A DNA stretch of 64,000 nucleotides. It comes from Nitrospinaceae bacterium (GTDB lineage Bacteria > Nitrospinota > Nitrospinia > Nitrospinales > VA-1). Numbering within the stretch: position 1 is the stretch's first letter; each line of letters begins with the position of its first letter. A model generated the notes under the pieces. That model was given only the letters and a program-made list of their open reading frames with translations, made no database searches and was not told where the DNA came from. A program made the translations under genes and the position numbers. Shown here piece by piece: positions 54,950 to 63,865 of the stretch. The DNA lies in assembly GCA_029261595.1 (NCBI GenBank), contig JAJDAZ010000026.1:85598-149597 (forward strand), in the 5' to 3' direction.

Positions 54950-55137
54950 ATTGGTTTAATAATTATAGCAAACGCAGTGGGGTCCACAAATAAGACTAAA
55001 TAGGGTTATATATTGCGGCTAAAAGTATTAATTAACTAATTGAAATATAAATAGATACTTTCTTCATTCATAAATGGTGGAAAAATGATCCTATTTCCTG
55101 TGTATAATTGGTTCTAAAATCCAATCAAAAGTTAGAC

Positions 55138-55150
55138 GGAGGTTAAATTG
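55138..55150 (+). promoter_or_regulatory. Ribosome-binding site fixing a TTG start
   Basis: GGAGG at 55138-55142 is five bases from TTG at 55148, and no ATG or GTG in frame lies at a usable distance. A TATAAT at 55103-55108 is a possible -10 for the same gene. Confidence 0.6.
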
Positions 55151-56047
55151 CGTCCGGTCACTCTTTCTAAAAAAACCGTAACGGGCCTCTTTTTTATTCA
55201 GAGGTATCGGTTTCTAGCCATTGCCCAATTCGCCAAAGTAAGCGAGTTGAAGGGCTCCTCATCCTCTGAGGTTTTGCGCAATTTTGAAGCAAGAGGTTTC
55301 CTAGGCCACTTTGGAAACGTGGGCCTTAGGGGGCATGGCAAAACACCAAAAGTCTATTACCTGAAGCGGAAGGGTCATGAGCTCTTAAAAAGAGAGAGTG
55401 ACATTCCTGAGGAAATGATAGGCCCCTTCAAGGAAACCTTTGTGGAGGCCAAATGGTCTCCACAGATGTATCACAGGCTCCGCCTGGTGGACCTTCTAAT
55501 ATCCCTTGAGATTGGGGTAAGAAATCATCCTCAATTAAGCTTGGTTCAAACTTTCCTTGAGTATCGCCGGGTAAAAGAAAATGGCCGGGTAAGGCGGGAA
55601 ACAACCGATTTTGTGGCCAAAGAAAAAATCCCAGAAAACCGAATTATCCCGGATGCCGGATTCGTTATTGAAAACATTGAGAGCGGAAAAAGAGCCCTTT
55701 TCTTTATCGAGATGGACATGGCCACCGAGCGTATAGTTTCAACAATTACCAAAGATAAGAGGATCACCCTCCATTACAAAATGGAGCAATATGACCGGTA
55801 TTTGAGAAGTGGCCTCTTTGCCCAGACCTATGAAGAATTCGGTGATTTTAAATATTTTACTCTGCTTTTTGTCACCACCTTAAAAAACCGAGTGGACAAC
55901 ATCAGGAAGGAAATGCTCGATCTTCCATCCAAATTTCATAAATACTACCGTTTTAATTCTTTTGATGTGGTAGAGGCTGATTTTTTTAACAATCAGTGGA
56001 AAACCCGATCAATCGAGGACGACCGGGGATATAAAATTATGGGATAA
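55148..56047 (+). CDS. Replication-relaxation family protein (plus copy)
   Basis: A 299-residue paralogue of the divergent gene. TTG start is fixed by a GGAGG box. The winged-helix start (TGLFFIQRYRFLAIAQFAKV) is followed by VYYLKRKGHELLKRE (wing), then the second domain, where YHRLRLVDLLISLEI and FFIEMDMATERIVSTI correspond to the HKLLIGEI and FLIEADRERMP parts of the other copy. It heads a plus-strand unit with the small protein at 56064 and the ATPase, by close spacing. It is likely part of the mobilisation module. Confidence 0.85.
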   Translation: MRPVTLSKKTVTGLFFIQRYRFLAIAQFAKVSELKGSSSSEVLRNFEARGFLGHFGNVGLRGHGKTPKVYYLKRKGHELLKRESDIPEEMIGPFKETFVEAKWSPQMYHRLRLVDLLISLEIGVRNHPQLSLVQTFLEYRRVKENGRVRRETTDFVAKEKIPENRIIPDAGFVIENIESGKRALFFIEMDMATERIVSTITKDKRITLHYKMEQYDRYLRSGLFAQTYEEFGDFKYFTLLFVTTLKNRVDNIRKEMLDLPSKFHKYYRFNSFDVVEADFFNNQWKTRSIEDDRGYKIMG

Positions 56048-56063
56048 AAAGGAGGGTTTGGAA

Positions 56064-56447
56064 ATGAAGCTGAAAATTAAGAGGGATCAGAAAAAGGGCA
56101 TGATGGGTATGGGAAAAGTTAATTTTATGCTCGAATGCTCGGCGGTGCTCACTGAGGAAGAGGGAGAATCCATGAGGAAATATAAGATGGGTGATACCGT
56201 TTTATATGAAAAAATGGAAATGACTGACCGTGGGGCCGGTTTACTTGGGGTGGCCTCCAGGTTCGCTTTTAATGCTATGAATATCAGTGTGACTGTGAAT
56301 GATCTTTACAACGGAAAACATATTGAATGCAAAAATATCTTAGAAATGCTGGCGGTTGAGGAGCAAATTAAAGAAGCCTCCGCCACTTTCAAGAATGTTT
56401 TGGAAGCGTGTAAAAACTTTGGTGGAGAAGAAATCATTGAGCTTTAA
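56064..56447 (+). CDS. Small island protein, unknown
   Basis: A 127-residue soluble protein. The start ATG 56064 has GGAGGG seven bases upstream and is preferred over TTG 56058. It opens MKLKIKRDQKKGMMGMGKVN and looks like a beta-sheet domain followed by two helices (VNDLYNGKHIECKNILEM; EEQIKEASATFKNVLEAC). No family recognised. Its 3' end overlaps the start of the ATPase gene, so the two are coupled. Confidence 0.7.
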   Translation: MKLKIKRDQKKGMMGMGKVNFMLECSAVLTEEEGESMRKYKMGDTVLYEKMEMTDRGAGLLGVASRFAFNAMNISVTVNDLYNGKHIECKNILEMLAVEEQIKEASATFKNVLEACKNFGGEEIIEL

Positions 56448-58515
56448 ATTAAATCTTAAAAACTTCTTCTCTGAATCTCCAGTTTCCAAAGATCAGAGAG
56501 AAACCATTGAGCTTTATGAGAGAGTTCGGAAGGCGTTTTACGCCTCCGATCTCCATTCCACTGATATTGAGAATTTCGCGGACACCATAGCTTATGACGC
56601 TCTCCAAAAGGCTGACCGCTTGGAAACTCAGGGCCTTCTTCGCAAAGTCCTGCGGGAAATTGCCCAAGGCATTATTGAAGATGATGGATTTTTCCAATTC
56701 AATGATATTGATATTTCCAAAGGATTAGGGCTTGAGGAAGGGGTAAGAGTTAGAAAATATTTAAAAACTAAAGAAGTCCAATTAGAGGATGTGGAAAAAA
56801 CCAAAGATATTGGCTTTTGGCTTCCATCAAGTATCCTTGGAGGCATTTTAAAGGCTCTGCCATCTGGAGCTTTGCAGAACATCGAGGAAATTGGTTTCCA
56901 GGAAGAGAATTTCACTGTTTCTTTGATTGATCTGGTCGAGAATCCGGCCATTTTAATAGAGCGACTGATTGGCACAATAATAGATGAAGATGTTGAAAAT
57001 TTACATCTCTACGAAAAGCTAAAAATACAGTTGGATAAAAATATTCTTTTGGCTTCCGGCATAAACCCAAAAGATGTTAATTCAAAAAAAGAGTTTATTG
57101 CTCCCTCAAAGGTCAAAAATAAGAGCCCTCAGGAGCTCGTTGAAATATACCTGGCCGGAACACCCTTTAGAGACCTTTTTGAATTTAAGTTTCCCTTTAA
57201 AATTCCTTTCGCCACCCGCTTTGAGCATTGCCATATTGTCGGCGGGACCGGTCACGGGAAAACCCAATTACTTCAAACTTTAATCTATCAGGACCTCCTC
57301 AAAGCCCTGGAGGGCAAGGGCGGTCTTTGTATTATTGATTCCCAAGGGGATCTCATTAACACCATTTCTCACCTAAAGATTTTCAGTCCCCAGATTTCCG
57401 AGAGCTTGGCTGATAAATTCATTCTTGTTGATCCCAATGATATTGAGTATCCGGTTTGTCTTAATATGTTTGATCTTAACCTTGAAAGGATCCGGGGTTA
57501 TAAACCTGTTGAACGGGAGAAAATTTTAAACGGTACTATTGCCCTTTATGAGTATATTTTCGGGGCTCTTTTAGGGGCGGAGCTCACCCAAAAGCAGGGT
57601 GTTATTTTCAAGTACCTGGCCCAAATTATGATGGTCATTCCAGGGGCCAATATTCACACCTTAAGGGAGCTCATGGAAGATGCCGAACCCTTCCGGCCCT
57701 ATATCTACAAGCTTGAAGGCACTGCCCGGAAATTTTTTGAAGTTCAATTCTTTTCCAGCACCTTCAACGATACCAAAAAACAAATCTTAAATAGATTATG
57801 GGGAGTTTTAAGCAATCGAACTTTTGAAATGATGTTCACCCAGGAAAGAAACAAGATTGATCTCTTTGAGGCCATGAATAGCGGAAAAATCGTTTTAATC
57901 AATACGGCTAAAGACCTTTTAAAAAAGGACGGGTGCCAAATCCTTGGTCGTTTCTTTATTGCCATGATTGCCCAATCTGCCTTAGAGAGGTCAACCATTC
58001 CCGCTGATCGTAGGCGATCGTTTTTTGTTTACATCGATGAAGCACACGATTATTTTGATGAAAACATTGGGGACCTGCTCAATCAGGCCAGAAAATACAA
58101 AGTGGGAATGGTCCTCGCTCATCAAAACCTGGAACAATTAAGCCAAAAGCTTAAAGCCACTATCTTAGCCAGTACCAGTGTGAAAATTGCCGGTGGAGTG
58201 AGTTATAAAGACGCTGGGATTTTTGCCAAAGAAATGAATTGTAGTCCTGAATTTATCCAAAGTGCCAGAAAACGAAAAGATCAAACAGAGTTTGCCTGTT
58301 GGGTTAGAAATCTCACTGACCGAGCCATTAAAATTTCCGTACCTCTTGGAGCAATCGAGAAGCTTCCTGTTATGGAAAAGCCCGAATATCAAAAATTAAT
58401 TGATAAAAACCGGTCTCTGTACAGTGGGACTATTAAAAAAGGGGGGGCAATAAAACCCTCTGAGGAAAAAGGCGTAGATGGTTTTGAGCTTGGAGAGCCT
58501 GAGGATTTGTTATAG
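56437..58515 (+). CDS. TraG/HerA-like conjugation or DNA-transfer ATPase
   Basis: A large AAA-type motor of 692 residues if started at TTG 56437 (a GGAG box lies nine bases upstream; GTG 56422 is also possible). The N-terminal 260 residues are element-specific. The ATPase core has Walker A GGTGHGKT (about 269-276), CIIDSQGDLINTI (where coupling proteins carry D-P-H-G-D), Walker B FFVYIDEAHDYF and a sensor region VGMVLAHQNLEQL. It fits the type IV secretion coupling/DUF87 ATPase family that pumps DNA. No transmembrane anchor is evident. It reads with the replication-relaxation gene upstream. Confidence 0.88.
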   Translation: MSFKLNLKNFFSESPVSKDQRETIELYERVRKAFYASDLHSTDIENFADTIAYDALQKADRLETQGLLRKVLREIAQGIIEDDGFFQFNDIDISKGLGLEEGVRVRKYLKTKEVQLEDVEKTKDIGFWLPSSILGGILKALPSGALQNIEEIGFQEENFTVSLIDLVENPAILIERLIGTIIDEDVENLHLYEKLKIQLDKNILLASGINPKDVNSKKEFIAPSKVKNKSPQELVEIYLAGTPFRDLFEFKFPFKIPFATRFEHCHIVGGTGHGKTQLLQTLIYQDLLKALEGKGGLCIIDSQGDLINTISHLKIFSPQISESLADKFILVDPNDIEYPVCLNMFDLNLERIRGYKPVEREKILNGTIALYEYIFGALLGAELTQKQGVIFKYLAQIMMVIPGANIHTLRELMEDAEPFRPYIYKLEGTARKFFEVQFFSSTFNDTKKQILNRLWGVLSNRTFEMMFTQERNKIDLFEAMNSGKIVLINTAKDLLKKDGCQILGRFFIAMIAQSALERSTIPADRRRSFFVYIDEAHDYFDENIGDLLNQARKYKVGMVLAHQNLEQLSQKLKATILASTSVKIAGGVSYKDAGIFAKEMNCSPEFIQSARKRKDQTEFACWVRNLTDRAIKISVPLGAIEKLPVMEKPEYQKLIDKNRSLYSGTIKKGGAIKPSEEKGVDGFELGEPEDLL

Positions 58516-58677
58516 GGATAGTTTATGAAGGAATAAATTATTTCATGCCTCAAAAAAAACCTCCTGCAATAAAATAGCCATTTCCAGAATGGGCTCCACA
58601 AATTTCAAAAAGATGTTCTTTGTGTTTTACCCTAAGATATTCGCTTCATTTTCCTGCTTCTGGTCTCCCAATCAATG

Positions 58678-59784
58678 CTACGCGTCACCAAGCAGTGCAT
58701 AAAGCCAGCGATGCGATGGACTACTCATACCATCAATCAAGCTCTCCGTACCGGATATCCCGGTCTCTACCAGTGCTTCGGTTACAAGTGAGGAGCCAGG
58801 TATCAGAATTCCGAACAAAGATCCCCCAAAGCGGACCTTCCTCATTAATTTTTGTTGCGAAAGATTTTCCTTGAGAATTTGGGTCAGATATCGCGATATC
58901 CATTCATTATTGACCATATTACCATTTTCTAATGATGCAATAATGTCATTTCTCAAGGATGTTACATTCTTGTTGTCGCGAATAAAGCGAATGACAGCGT
59001 CTATATTATTCGGTTTTAAATGGGGGAGAAAAACTTCAAATAAGTTTTTGGCCGCGAATAATAATCGACCTTCTCGTTCGCCTTCATCCCATCTTGCTTT
59101 GTAAAGGTTAGAATAAAATGGGGCGCTATCGTCCCAATCTAAAATTAAACATCCGGTCTTATATCTAATTAGGTCTTGGATAATAGTATGCGCGATGAGT
59201 GGCTTTGTTGTCTCGATTAGATATTGTTTTTCTTTAAGTGTGAAATTATTTCGTTTAGACGAGATTATTTTTGAGATTTGAGCAATAAGCTGTTTATCAA
59301 GCGACCCGTCCAATTTTTTAACTGCATTGGCTACAGTGAAGTGAACGGAGTTAATATCTGTTTTCTCAGTAGTGCCGAATTTTTTTACAAATTCCTCTCT
59401 ATCATCTTGCAAAACATCCCACTGAAGCCGCACAGCATTCAACCAAGAATCTAAATCATTAGACAATAGCTCTGTCTTCCTAATAATCTCATCCCTGTGA
59501 GATTGGATAAGGGATCGGGTATCTATTGTTTCTAGCATTCCTTCCCGTTGCAACTTATTGATACTTTCTAACATCATCTTAAGAAAAGGAAGGCGCGATA
59601 GATTTTCATTAATATAGTTGATAGCATTTTGATCAATAACGAACTTCTCACCAAGTAACAGTGAGGTATATTCGAGATCAATGGACTGTCCTATCTCCGT
59701 ACCTACGGGGTAGATCGCATGATCTGGAAGATCACATTCAATAAAGGGATTGTCTATCCCGAAGGTAGAAAGAAAATATTTCAT
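58678..59784 (-). CDS. Unrecognised 368-residue protein, last gene of the cargo operon
   Basis: I do not recognise this protein. It is soluble and mostly helical: MKYFLSTFGIDNPFIECDLP, then DLEYTSLLLGEKFVIDQNAI, long charged helices around 70-140, and an acidic TGCLILDWDDSAPFYSNLY segment near residue 210. A Gly/Leu-rich stretch follows (RFGGSLFGILIPGSSLVTEA, about 325) that could be a weak membrane or pore segment. ATG overlaps the stop of the acyltransferase gene by four bases. Acidic motifs are compatible with a nuclease-like fold, but that is speculation. It has the least typical content of the operon and is the best target for novelty. Confidence 0.8.
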   Translation of the reverse strand: MKYFLSTFGIDNPFIECDLPDHAIYPVGTEIGQSIDLEYTSLLLGEKFVIDQNAINYINENLSRLPFLKMMLESINKLQREGMLETIDTRSLIQSHRDEIIRKTELLSNDLDSWLNAVRLQWDVLQDDREEFVKKFGTTEKTDINSVHFTVANAVKKLDGSLDKQLIAQISKIISSKRNNFTLKEKQYLIETTKPLIAHTIIQDLIRYKTGCLILDWDDSAPFYSNLYKARWDEGEREGRLLFAAKNLFEVFLPHLKPNNIDAVIRFIRDNKNVTSLRNDIIASLENGNMVNNEWISRYLTQILKENLSQQKLMRKVRFGGSLFGILIPGSSLVTEALVETGISGTESLIDGMSSPSHRWLYALLGDA

Positions 59785-60407
59785 CGCACACGCTTGAAAA
59801 TTGGATTATTCTTGAGCTTTCCAGACCAGTCGTTCTTGTGAATGATTTCGTTGTTTCCACGTGCGATGTGGTAGGGAGGAACATCTCGAGTAACTGTTGC
59901 GCCTGCACAAACGTACGCAAAAGGGCCAATTTTTATTCCTCCAATAATTGTGGCGTCGTGGCCTACAAAAGAATCTTGCTTTATGATCGGACTGGCTTCC
60001 GGATGATCGCAAAAATCCCACGACCTGGTTGAGTCTTCGTGCCTATGGATAAGTTTTCCAAACGAACGACTTCGATCCTCAACAACCGTGTTTTCAGACA
60101 CGGATCCTCCGATAACGCATTCACGCCCAATCTTCGCCATCACTCCCACAGTTGCTCTGTAAAGGACCAACGAATTATCGCCAATTTCTGCTAGTGGTTC
60201 GATCCTACAATACGCATCGATAACGACACCTTCACCCAAAATTACGGAATGGCCAATAATTGCAAATGGACCTATGTAAATGCTCTTTGGTAGGTCAACT
60301 CCTTCTTTTATATTTTCCAAATCCCACGGAACTGCACTTTGTAGAAACCTTGGTCCATCCCCAATGATTGCTGTCTCATGTATGAAGAAATTCTTGTCAT
60401 TTGTCAC
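59781..60407 (-). CDS. Left-handed beta-helix (hexapeptide) acyltransferase-like protein
   Basis: A 208-residue protein with hexapeptide repeats: IYIGPFAIIGHSVILGEGVVI, given here by pieces IYIGPFAIIG and SVILGEGVVIDAYCRI, then IGDNSLVLYRATVG, IGRECVIGGSV and, after a loop with HRHED, SFVGHDATIIGGIKIGPF and YVCAGATVTRDV. Such coils transfer acyl groups from acyl-CoA or acyl-ACP to sugar or amino groups; the histidines in the loop may be catalytic. The N terminus (FFIHETAIIGDG) resembles the UDP-sugar or serine O-acyltransferase family. It is coupled to both neighbours by overlaps of 4 and 11 bases. Confidence 0.85.
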   Translation of the reverse strand: MTNDKNFFIHETAIIGDGPRFLQSAVPWDLENIKEGVDLPKSIYIGPFAIIGHSVILGEGVVIDAYCRIEPLAEIGDNSLVLYRATVGVMAKIGRECVIGGSVSENTVVEDRSRSFGKLIHRHEDSTRSWDFCDHPEASPIIKQDSFVGHDATIIGGIKIGPFAYVCAGATVTRDVPPYHIARGNNEIIHKNDWSGKLKNNPIFKRVR

Positions 60408-61209
60408 TGCTCAAAACCTCTAGGATTCGTGTTAGGTTTTCTTGACTCCTTTGACTAGCTCCAGTTTCATCATCAATGTCCGTGAATCCGTGGTCCATTT
60501 TTTCGAAGGTGAAGAGTTTTGCATTCGGACACCCATTTATTACACGTTGTGTCGTTTTATAGGGCACCATCGTATCATGCGTGCCATGCATTACAGAAAG
60601 TGGAATCCTTAATTTCGAAATAATCTCGCCAAGGTTAATAAGAGAGAACTCAATTGCATTCTGGTAGTCTAAAAAAACTCTACCGTCTAAATCAATCACC
60701 TCATCCTGAAACAATGTACGTTTAATAAAATTATCATATTTATCGCGACGGTCACCCTCGGGTGGATCTAAATACAGTGTTGTGAAATCGAGAACTGGTG
60801 CCAAAAGGAAGACACTTTTTATCATTTCCTGGATAATTTGCGCCGTACAAATTGCTATAGAAGCACCAAAACTAGTGCCAAATAAATTGATTTCACAATT
60901 TCCGTAGTTTTCTTGAAGCCATCGAACACATGACAACGTGTCCTTAATACAGTTTATAAGATTGAATTCATTGCCACTTTTCTGGCTTTCACCGTGAGCA
61001 CGGCAATCAAAACTTAGACATCCAATCCCCTTATGTATCAGTCCATCAGAAACCATCTCATAAAAATCAAGATACTCCGATTTTGATGTGGTTAGCCCAT
61101 GGATCAGTATAAACCACGTGGTCGGCTCCCTTCCATCAGGACTTTTGATCTTGACAGGAATTAATGTTTCATCAAACTTACTTTCGATTGTTTTAGTTTT
61201 TAATAACAT
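60397..61209 (-). CDS. Alpha/beta hydrolase
   Basis: A 270-residue serine hydrolase. The oxyanion strand is FILIHGLTTSKSEYL, the nucleophile elbow is LFGTSFGASIA, and acid and base lie in VMHGTHDTMVPY and KMDHGFTDID. The SFDCRAHGES segment is typical of dienelactone-hydrolase or peptidase-type members. Substrate unknown; esters or thioesters formed by the neighbouring acyltransferase are one possibility. The start overlaps the upstream gene by 17 bases and its stop overlaps the next start by 11, so all four genes are translated as a unit. Confidence 0.88.
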   Translation of the reverse strand: MLLKTKTIESKFDETLIPVKIKSPDGREPTTWFILIHGLTTSKSEYLDFYEMVSDGLIHKGIGCLSFDCRAHGESQKSGNEFNLINCIKDTLSCVRWLQENYGNCEINLFGTSFGASIAICTAQIIQEMIKSVFLLAPVLDFTTLYLDPPEGDRRDKYDNFIKRTLFQDEVIDLDGRVFLDYQNAIEFSLINLGEIISKLRIPLSVMHGTHDTMVPYKTTQRVINGCPNAKLFTFEKMDHGFTDIDDETGASQRSQENLTRILEVLSSDK

Positions 61210-62278
61210 CGTTAAGCTCTGAATTTAAATTTTTTGAAAAGTCTAGTAGATCGCGGACACTAAACTTTGAAACTTCATTAATCGCGGCATTCAACAATAG
61301 GCTACTTTGCTTGCAATTACAGCCATATTTAATCAAACAATCTAATTGCATGAGATAATCATCGAATACCTTTTGCCAAAAAGACTCCACACAAGGTAAT
61401 TGGAAAAGACCGTTTCCTCTTATTAATGCAACCCCGTACGCAATTACCTCACCGAATTGCTCAAATCTTAACCTATCCAACGGGTCGCCGGTCTTCCGCT
61501 GCTGTCTTACTGAAGATATTCCTACAACAGATCGACCAGAAGCCATATTTTGCAAAAAGAAAAGCCAATCCTCATTGTATACATAGGGAAAGAACCCGCA
61601 AACAGAACCTACGTTGAGAAAGAGCGCATTACCACTAATTGTCACTTTTGGTCTCTGCTTCTTGAATAAACTTTCAATAAGGTCGATTATGGATACATCT
61701 GGAAAATCTAAAGAGTACATTGACCCTATGTCAAAACCATTGAGTAAAGCTTTTTTTCCTCGTCTAAGGTGGCTTTCATTAAGAATCAGGTCATCATCGA
61801 AGAAACAAACATGCTTGAGACCTAGGCGCTTGCTCTCTGCCAAAGCATAGTTTCGTTTAGATGGGATATCATATTTCTTGTTTACATCTAGAGACGGGTT
61901 ACATGATGACTTTCGCCTCAATAACTTACTATGTTCCATTTTAGGTAATTCAATAACTCTTCCGCCAGCCGAGGCAATCTGTTCAGTCATTGTTGTTGTC
62001 TTCGTTGTGAGCACAAGTAAATTTTTTGTGTGGTTCTTTAATAGGGCATGTTGGTGTATCAGATTATTATTTCGGCCAAGTGTAATAATGTATATAGCGT
62101 CAAATTCTGGAGTTAAACTTAAACTATCTTCTAAAATTATTTGATTGCTTAACAGCAACTCGTCATCAATTACCCCTGACCCGACGTGTTTTTCAAAATT
62201 GCGAAAGAAACTGTGTTGCGGGTCACAAAAATCATTATCTTGTTTGTGCTTTTTGATTGCCATCTGGGTTATTACCAA
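61193..62278 (-). CDS. GT-A-like glycosyltransferase family protein
   Basis: A 361-residue soluble protein, first gene of the operon. TTG 62278 is the given start; ATG 62263 (MAIKKHKQD) is as plausible, and neither has a strong ribosome-binding site. The nucleotide-sugar site is implied by LGLKHVCFFDDDLILNESHL, where D-D-D follows a hydrophobic strand as in GT-A enzymes, and by NYALAESKRLG before it. VSGN/ISGNALFLNVG and YNEDWLFFLQNM supply the acceptor-side and acidic catalytic positions. No membrane segment is present. It would glycosylate a small molecule, protein or glycan. The family call rests on motif pattern only. Confidence 0.7.
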   Translation of the reverse strand: MVITQMAIKKHKQDNDFCDPQHSFFRNFEKHVGSGVIDDELLLSNQIILEDSLSLTPEFDAIYIITLGRNNNLIHQHALLKNHTKNLLVLTTKTTTMTEQIASAGGRVIELPKMEHSKLLRRKSSCNPSLDVNKKYDIPSKRNYALAESKRLGLKHVCFFDDDLILNESHLRRGKKALLNGFDIGSMYSLDFPDVSIIDLIESLFKKQRPKVTISGNALFLNVGSVCGFFPYVYNEDWLFFLQNMASGRSVVGISSVRQQRKTGDPLDRLRFEQFGEVIAYGVALIRGNGLFQLPCVESFWQKVFDDYLMQLDCLIKYGCNCKQSSLLLNAAINEVSKFSVRDLLDFSKNLNSELNDVIKN

Positions 62279-62415
62279 TATTTATCTGAAGTGTCCTCTA
62301 AAATTATGCTAGTTTTAAGGGAAGAGGTTACCTTTTTTTAATTGTTGTTGTACTTTATTTAATCTAGAATAATTAGAGCATTTGCAGGTAAAAAAGTCAA
62401 TTTAGACACATTCCT

Positions 62416-62477
62416 ATTTCTTTTCTGTTGGTCCTCATTAAGAAAATTGGTTGATTTAGGACCAACAGAAAAGAAAT
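62416..62477. repeat. Perfect 20-bp inverted repeat, 22-base spacer
   Basis: ATTTCTTTTCTGTTGGTCCT at 62416-62435 is repeated exactly as its reverse complement at 62458-62477. The sequence is AT-rich in the stem ends and carries no T-run. It could be a terminator for the ATPase transcript, an operator, or the end of a mobile unit. Confidence 0.7.
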
Positions 62478-62587
62478 GATGGTTTTACTTCTAAAATTTT
62501 ACTCAACAAGAATCGGTTCGATTTTGTTTTTTTAAATTCATCTCTAAATTATTTTGAAGATAAAACCAATGGCCTAAAATAGTGCGT

Positions 62588-62615
62588 TCAGAGGGTTCGA
62601 GGAAATTTCCTCTGA
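62588..62615. repeat. Nested palindromes upstream of the operon
   Basis: GAGGAAATTTCCTC (62599-62612) is a perfect 14-base palindrome, and TCAGAGG / CCTCTGA (62588-62594 and 62609-62615) form a second pair around it. Position and symmetry suggest a regulator-binding site or a hairpin; unproven. Confidence 0.5.
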
Positions 62616-62740
62616 GATATAATCCTATAAAAGGTTAAACCATCAAATCATACGGATAATTTCTAGATTCAAGGTTAATTTTTAACCTCATAGGAATTTT
62701 CGGAATATTGCGTTCCACCTAGCGTGAGGAATGTTATATA

Positions 62741-63865
62741 TTACCCTAACCACCTGTTGATTGTTGCTTCTACCTTTGCCCTGGGCCTTCCTAATCTGGC
62801 TCTGGCCACTCTTTTCATTTTGTCTCCCTGACCGTATCTCTCTCCCAATTCCTCATAGGTATGAGCAGAATGAGAACCGGAGGGTACGCCATCAACCATA
62901 ACTTTTAAGTAGATATTGAATTTATCTAAATCCATTAGAGTTTCTGGGTTTAAATTATAATCAAACTCCTTGGCTAAAACCTCCGCATCTTCACTACCTA
63001 CACGGAAGGAAATAAGAGTTCCTACATTGCCCAAAATAGCTTTTCTTGTTTCCTCGCCAAGCTGGTCAAGGTATTGGTGGGATAGAGAAAGCCCTAAGCG
63101 GTATTTTCTGGATTCTGAAAGGATTGATAAAAACCCTTCGTTGATAAAATTTTGAACCTCATCGATATGAAGGAAAAAATCCTTCCTTTCTTCCTCCGGG
63201 ATTTTGGCTCTTTCTATGGCTGAAAGCTGAAATTTGGTGACAAGCAGGGATCCCAATAAAAAGGCTTTGTCTTCTCCAATTTGGCCTTTGCTTAGGTTAG
63301 CTATAAAGATCCCGTGATTATCCATTATGCGCTGGGGTGAAAAAGTAGTTTTGGGTTGGCCAACAATGTTTCTTATGGTGGGACTCATTAGAAACTGGCC
63401 GACTTTGTTTTGAATCGGAGCAATGGCCTCCTGAATAAATCTCTTATCTTTTTTGGCGAATTCTTTTTGCCAAAACATCCTTATCATTGGATCCTTGAGA
63501 TTCTTAGTTACCTTGGATCTGAATCTTTCATCAACCAGAAGCTTGTAAATTCCCAGTAGTGTAGCTGGTCTTTCATAATCCAAAAGAGTGGCCACCGTGT
63601 TGGAAAGGTAGTATTCCATCCGGGGACCCCATGAGCTCGACCAAATATTTTTAAAAGCACTGATAATCCCTGAGGTGACCAGGGGCCTTTTTTCCAAGGC
63701 GACATCTTCGAGTAAGTTAAAGCCTAAAGGTTTTTCTCTATCGGCGGGGTTGAAATAAACCAGGTCATAGATTCGCCAGTTTGGGATATAGTCTAAAAGG
63801 CTTTCCGCAAGGTCTCCATGCGGATCAATAACCGCCACGGCTCGGCCTGCCTGAATATCAGAAGT
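62741..63865 (-). pseudogene. TraG-like transfer ATPase, 5' half removed by an IS element
   Basis: The readable part covers the C-terminal two thirds of a coupling ATPase. It begins with VIDPHGDLAESLLDYIP, then has FNPADREKPLGFN, the region GIFIANLSKGQIGEDKAFLLG (given in part: ANLSKGQIGED), Walker B FFLHIDEVQNFIN and SHQYLDQLGEE. A nominal GTG start at 63838 yields 365 residues, but Walker A is missing. The same frame continues upstream to about 63865 (SDIQAGRAV), then runs into IS terminal sequence. So the gene is interrupted, and its N-terminal part, with the P-loop, should be on the far side of the IS. Confidence 0.8.

Larger units (their letters stand above)
62279..62740. other. Gap of 462 bases with two palindromes
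   Basis: Between the start of the cargo operon and the end of the truncated ATPase gene. It must contain the operon promoter. It holds a perfect 20-bp inverted repeat (62416-62477) and a second palindromic cluster (62588-62615). No coding frame is supported. Confidence 0.6.
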
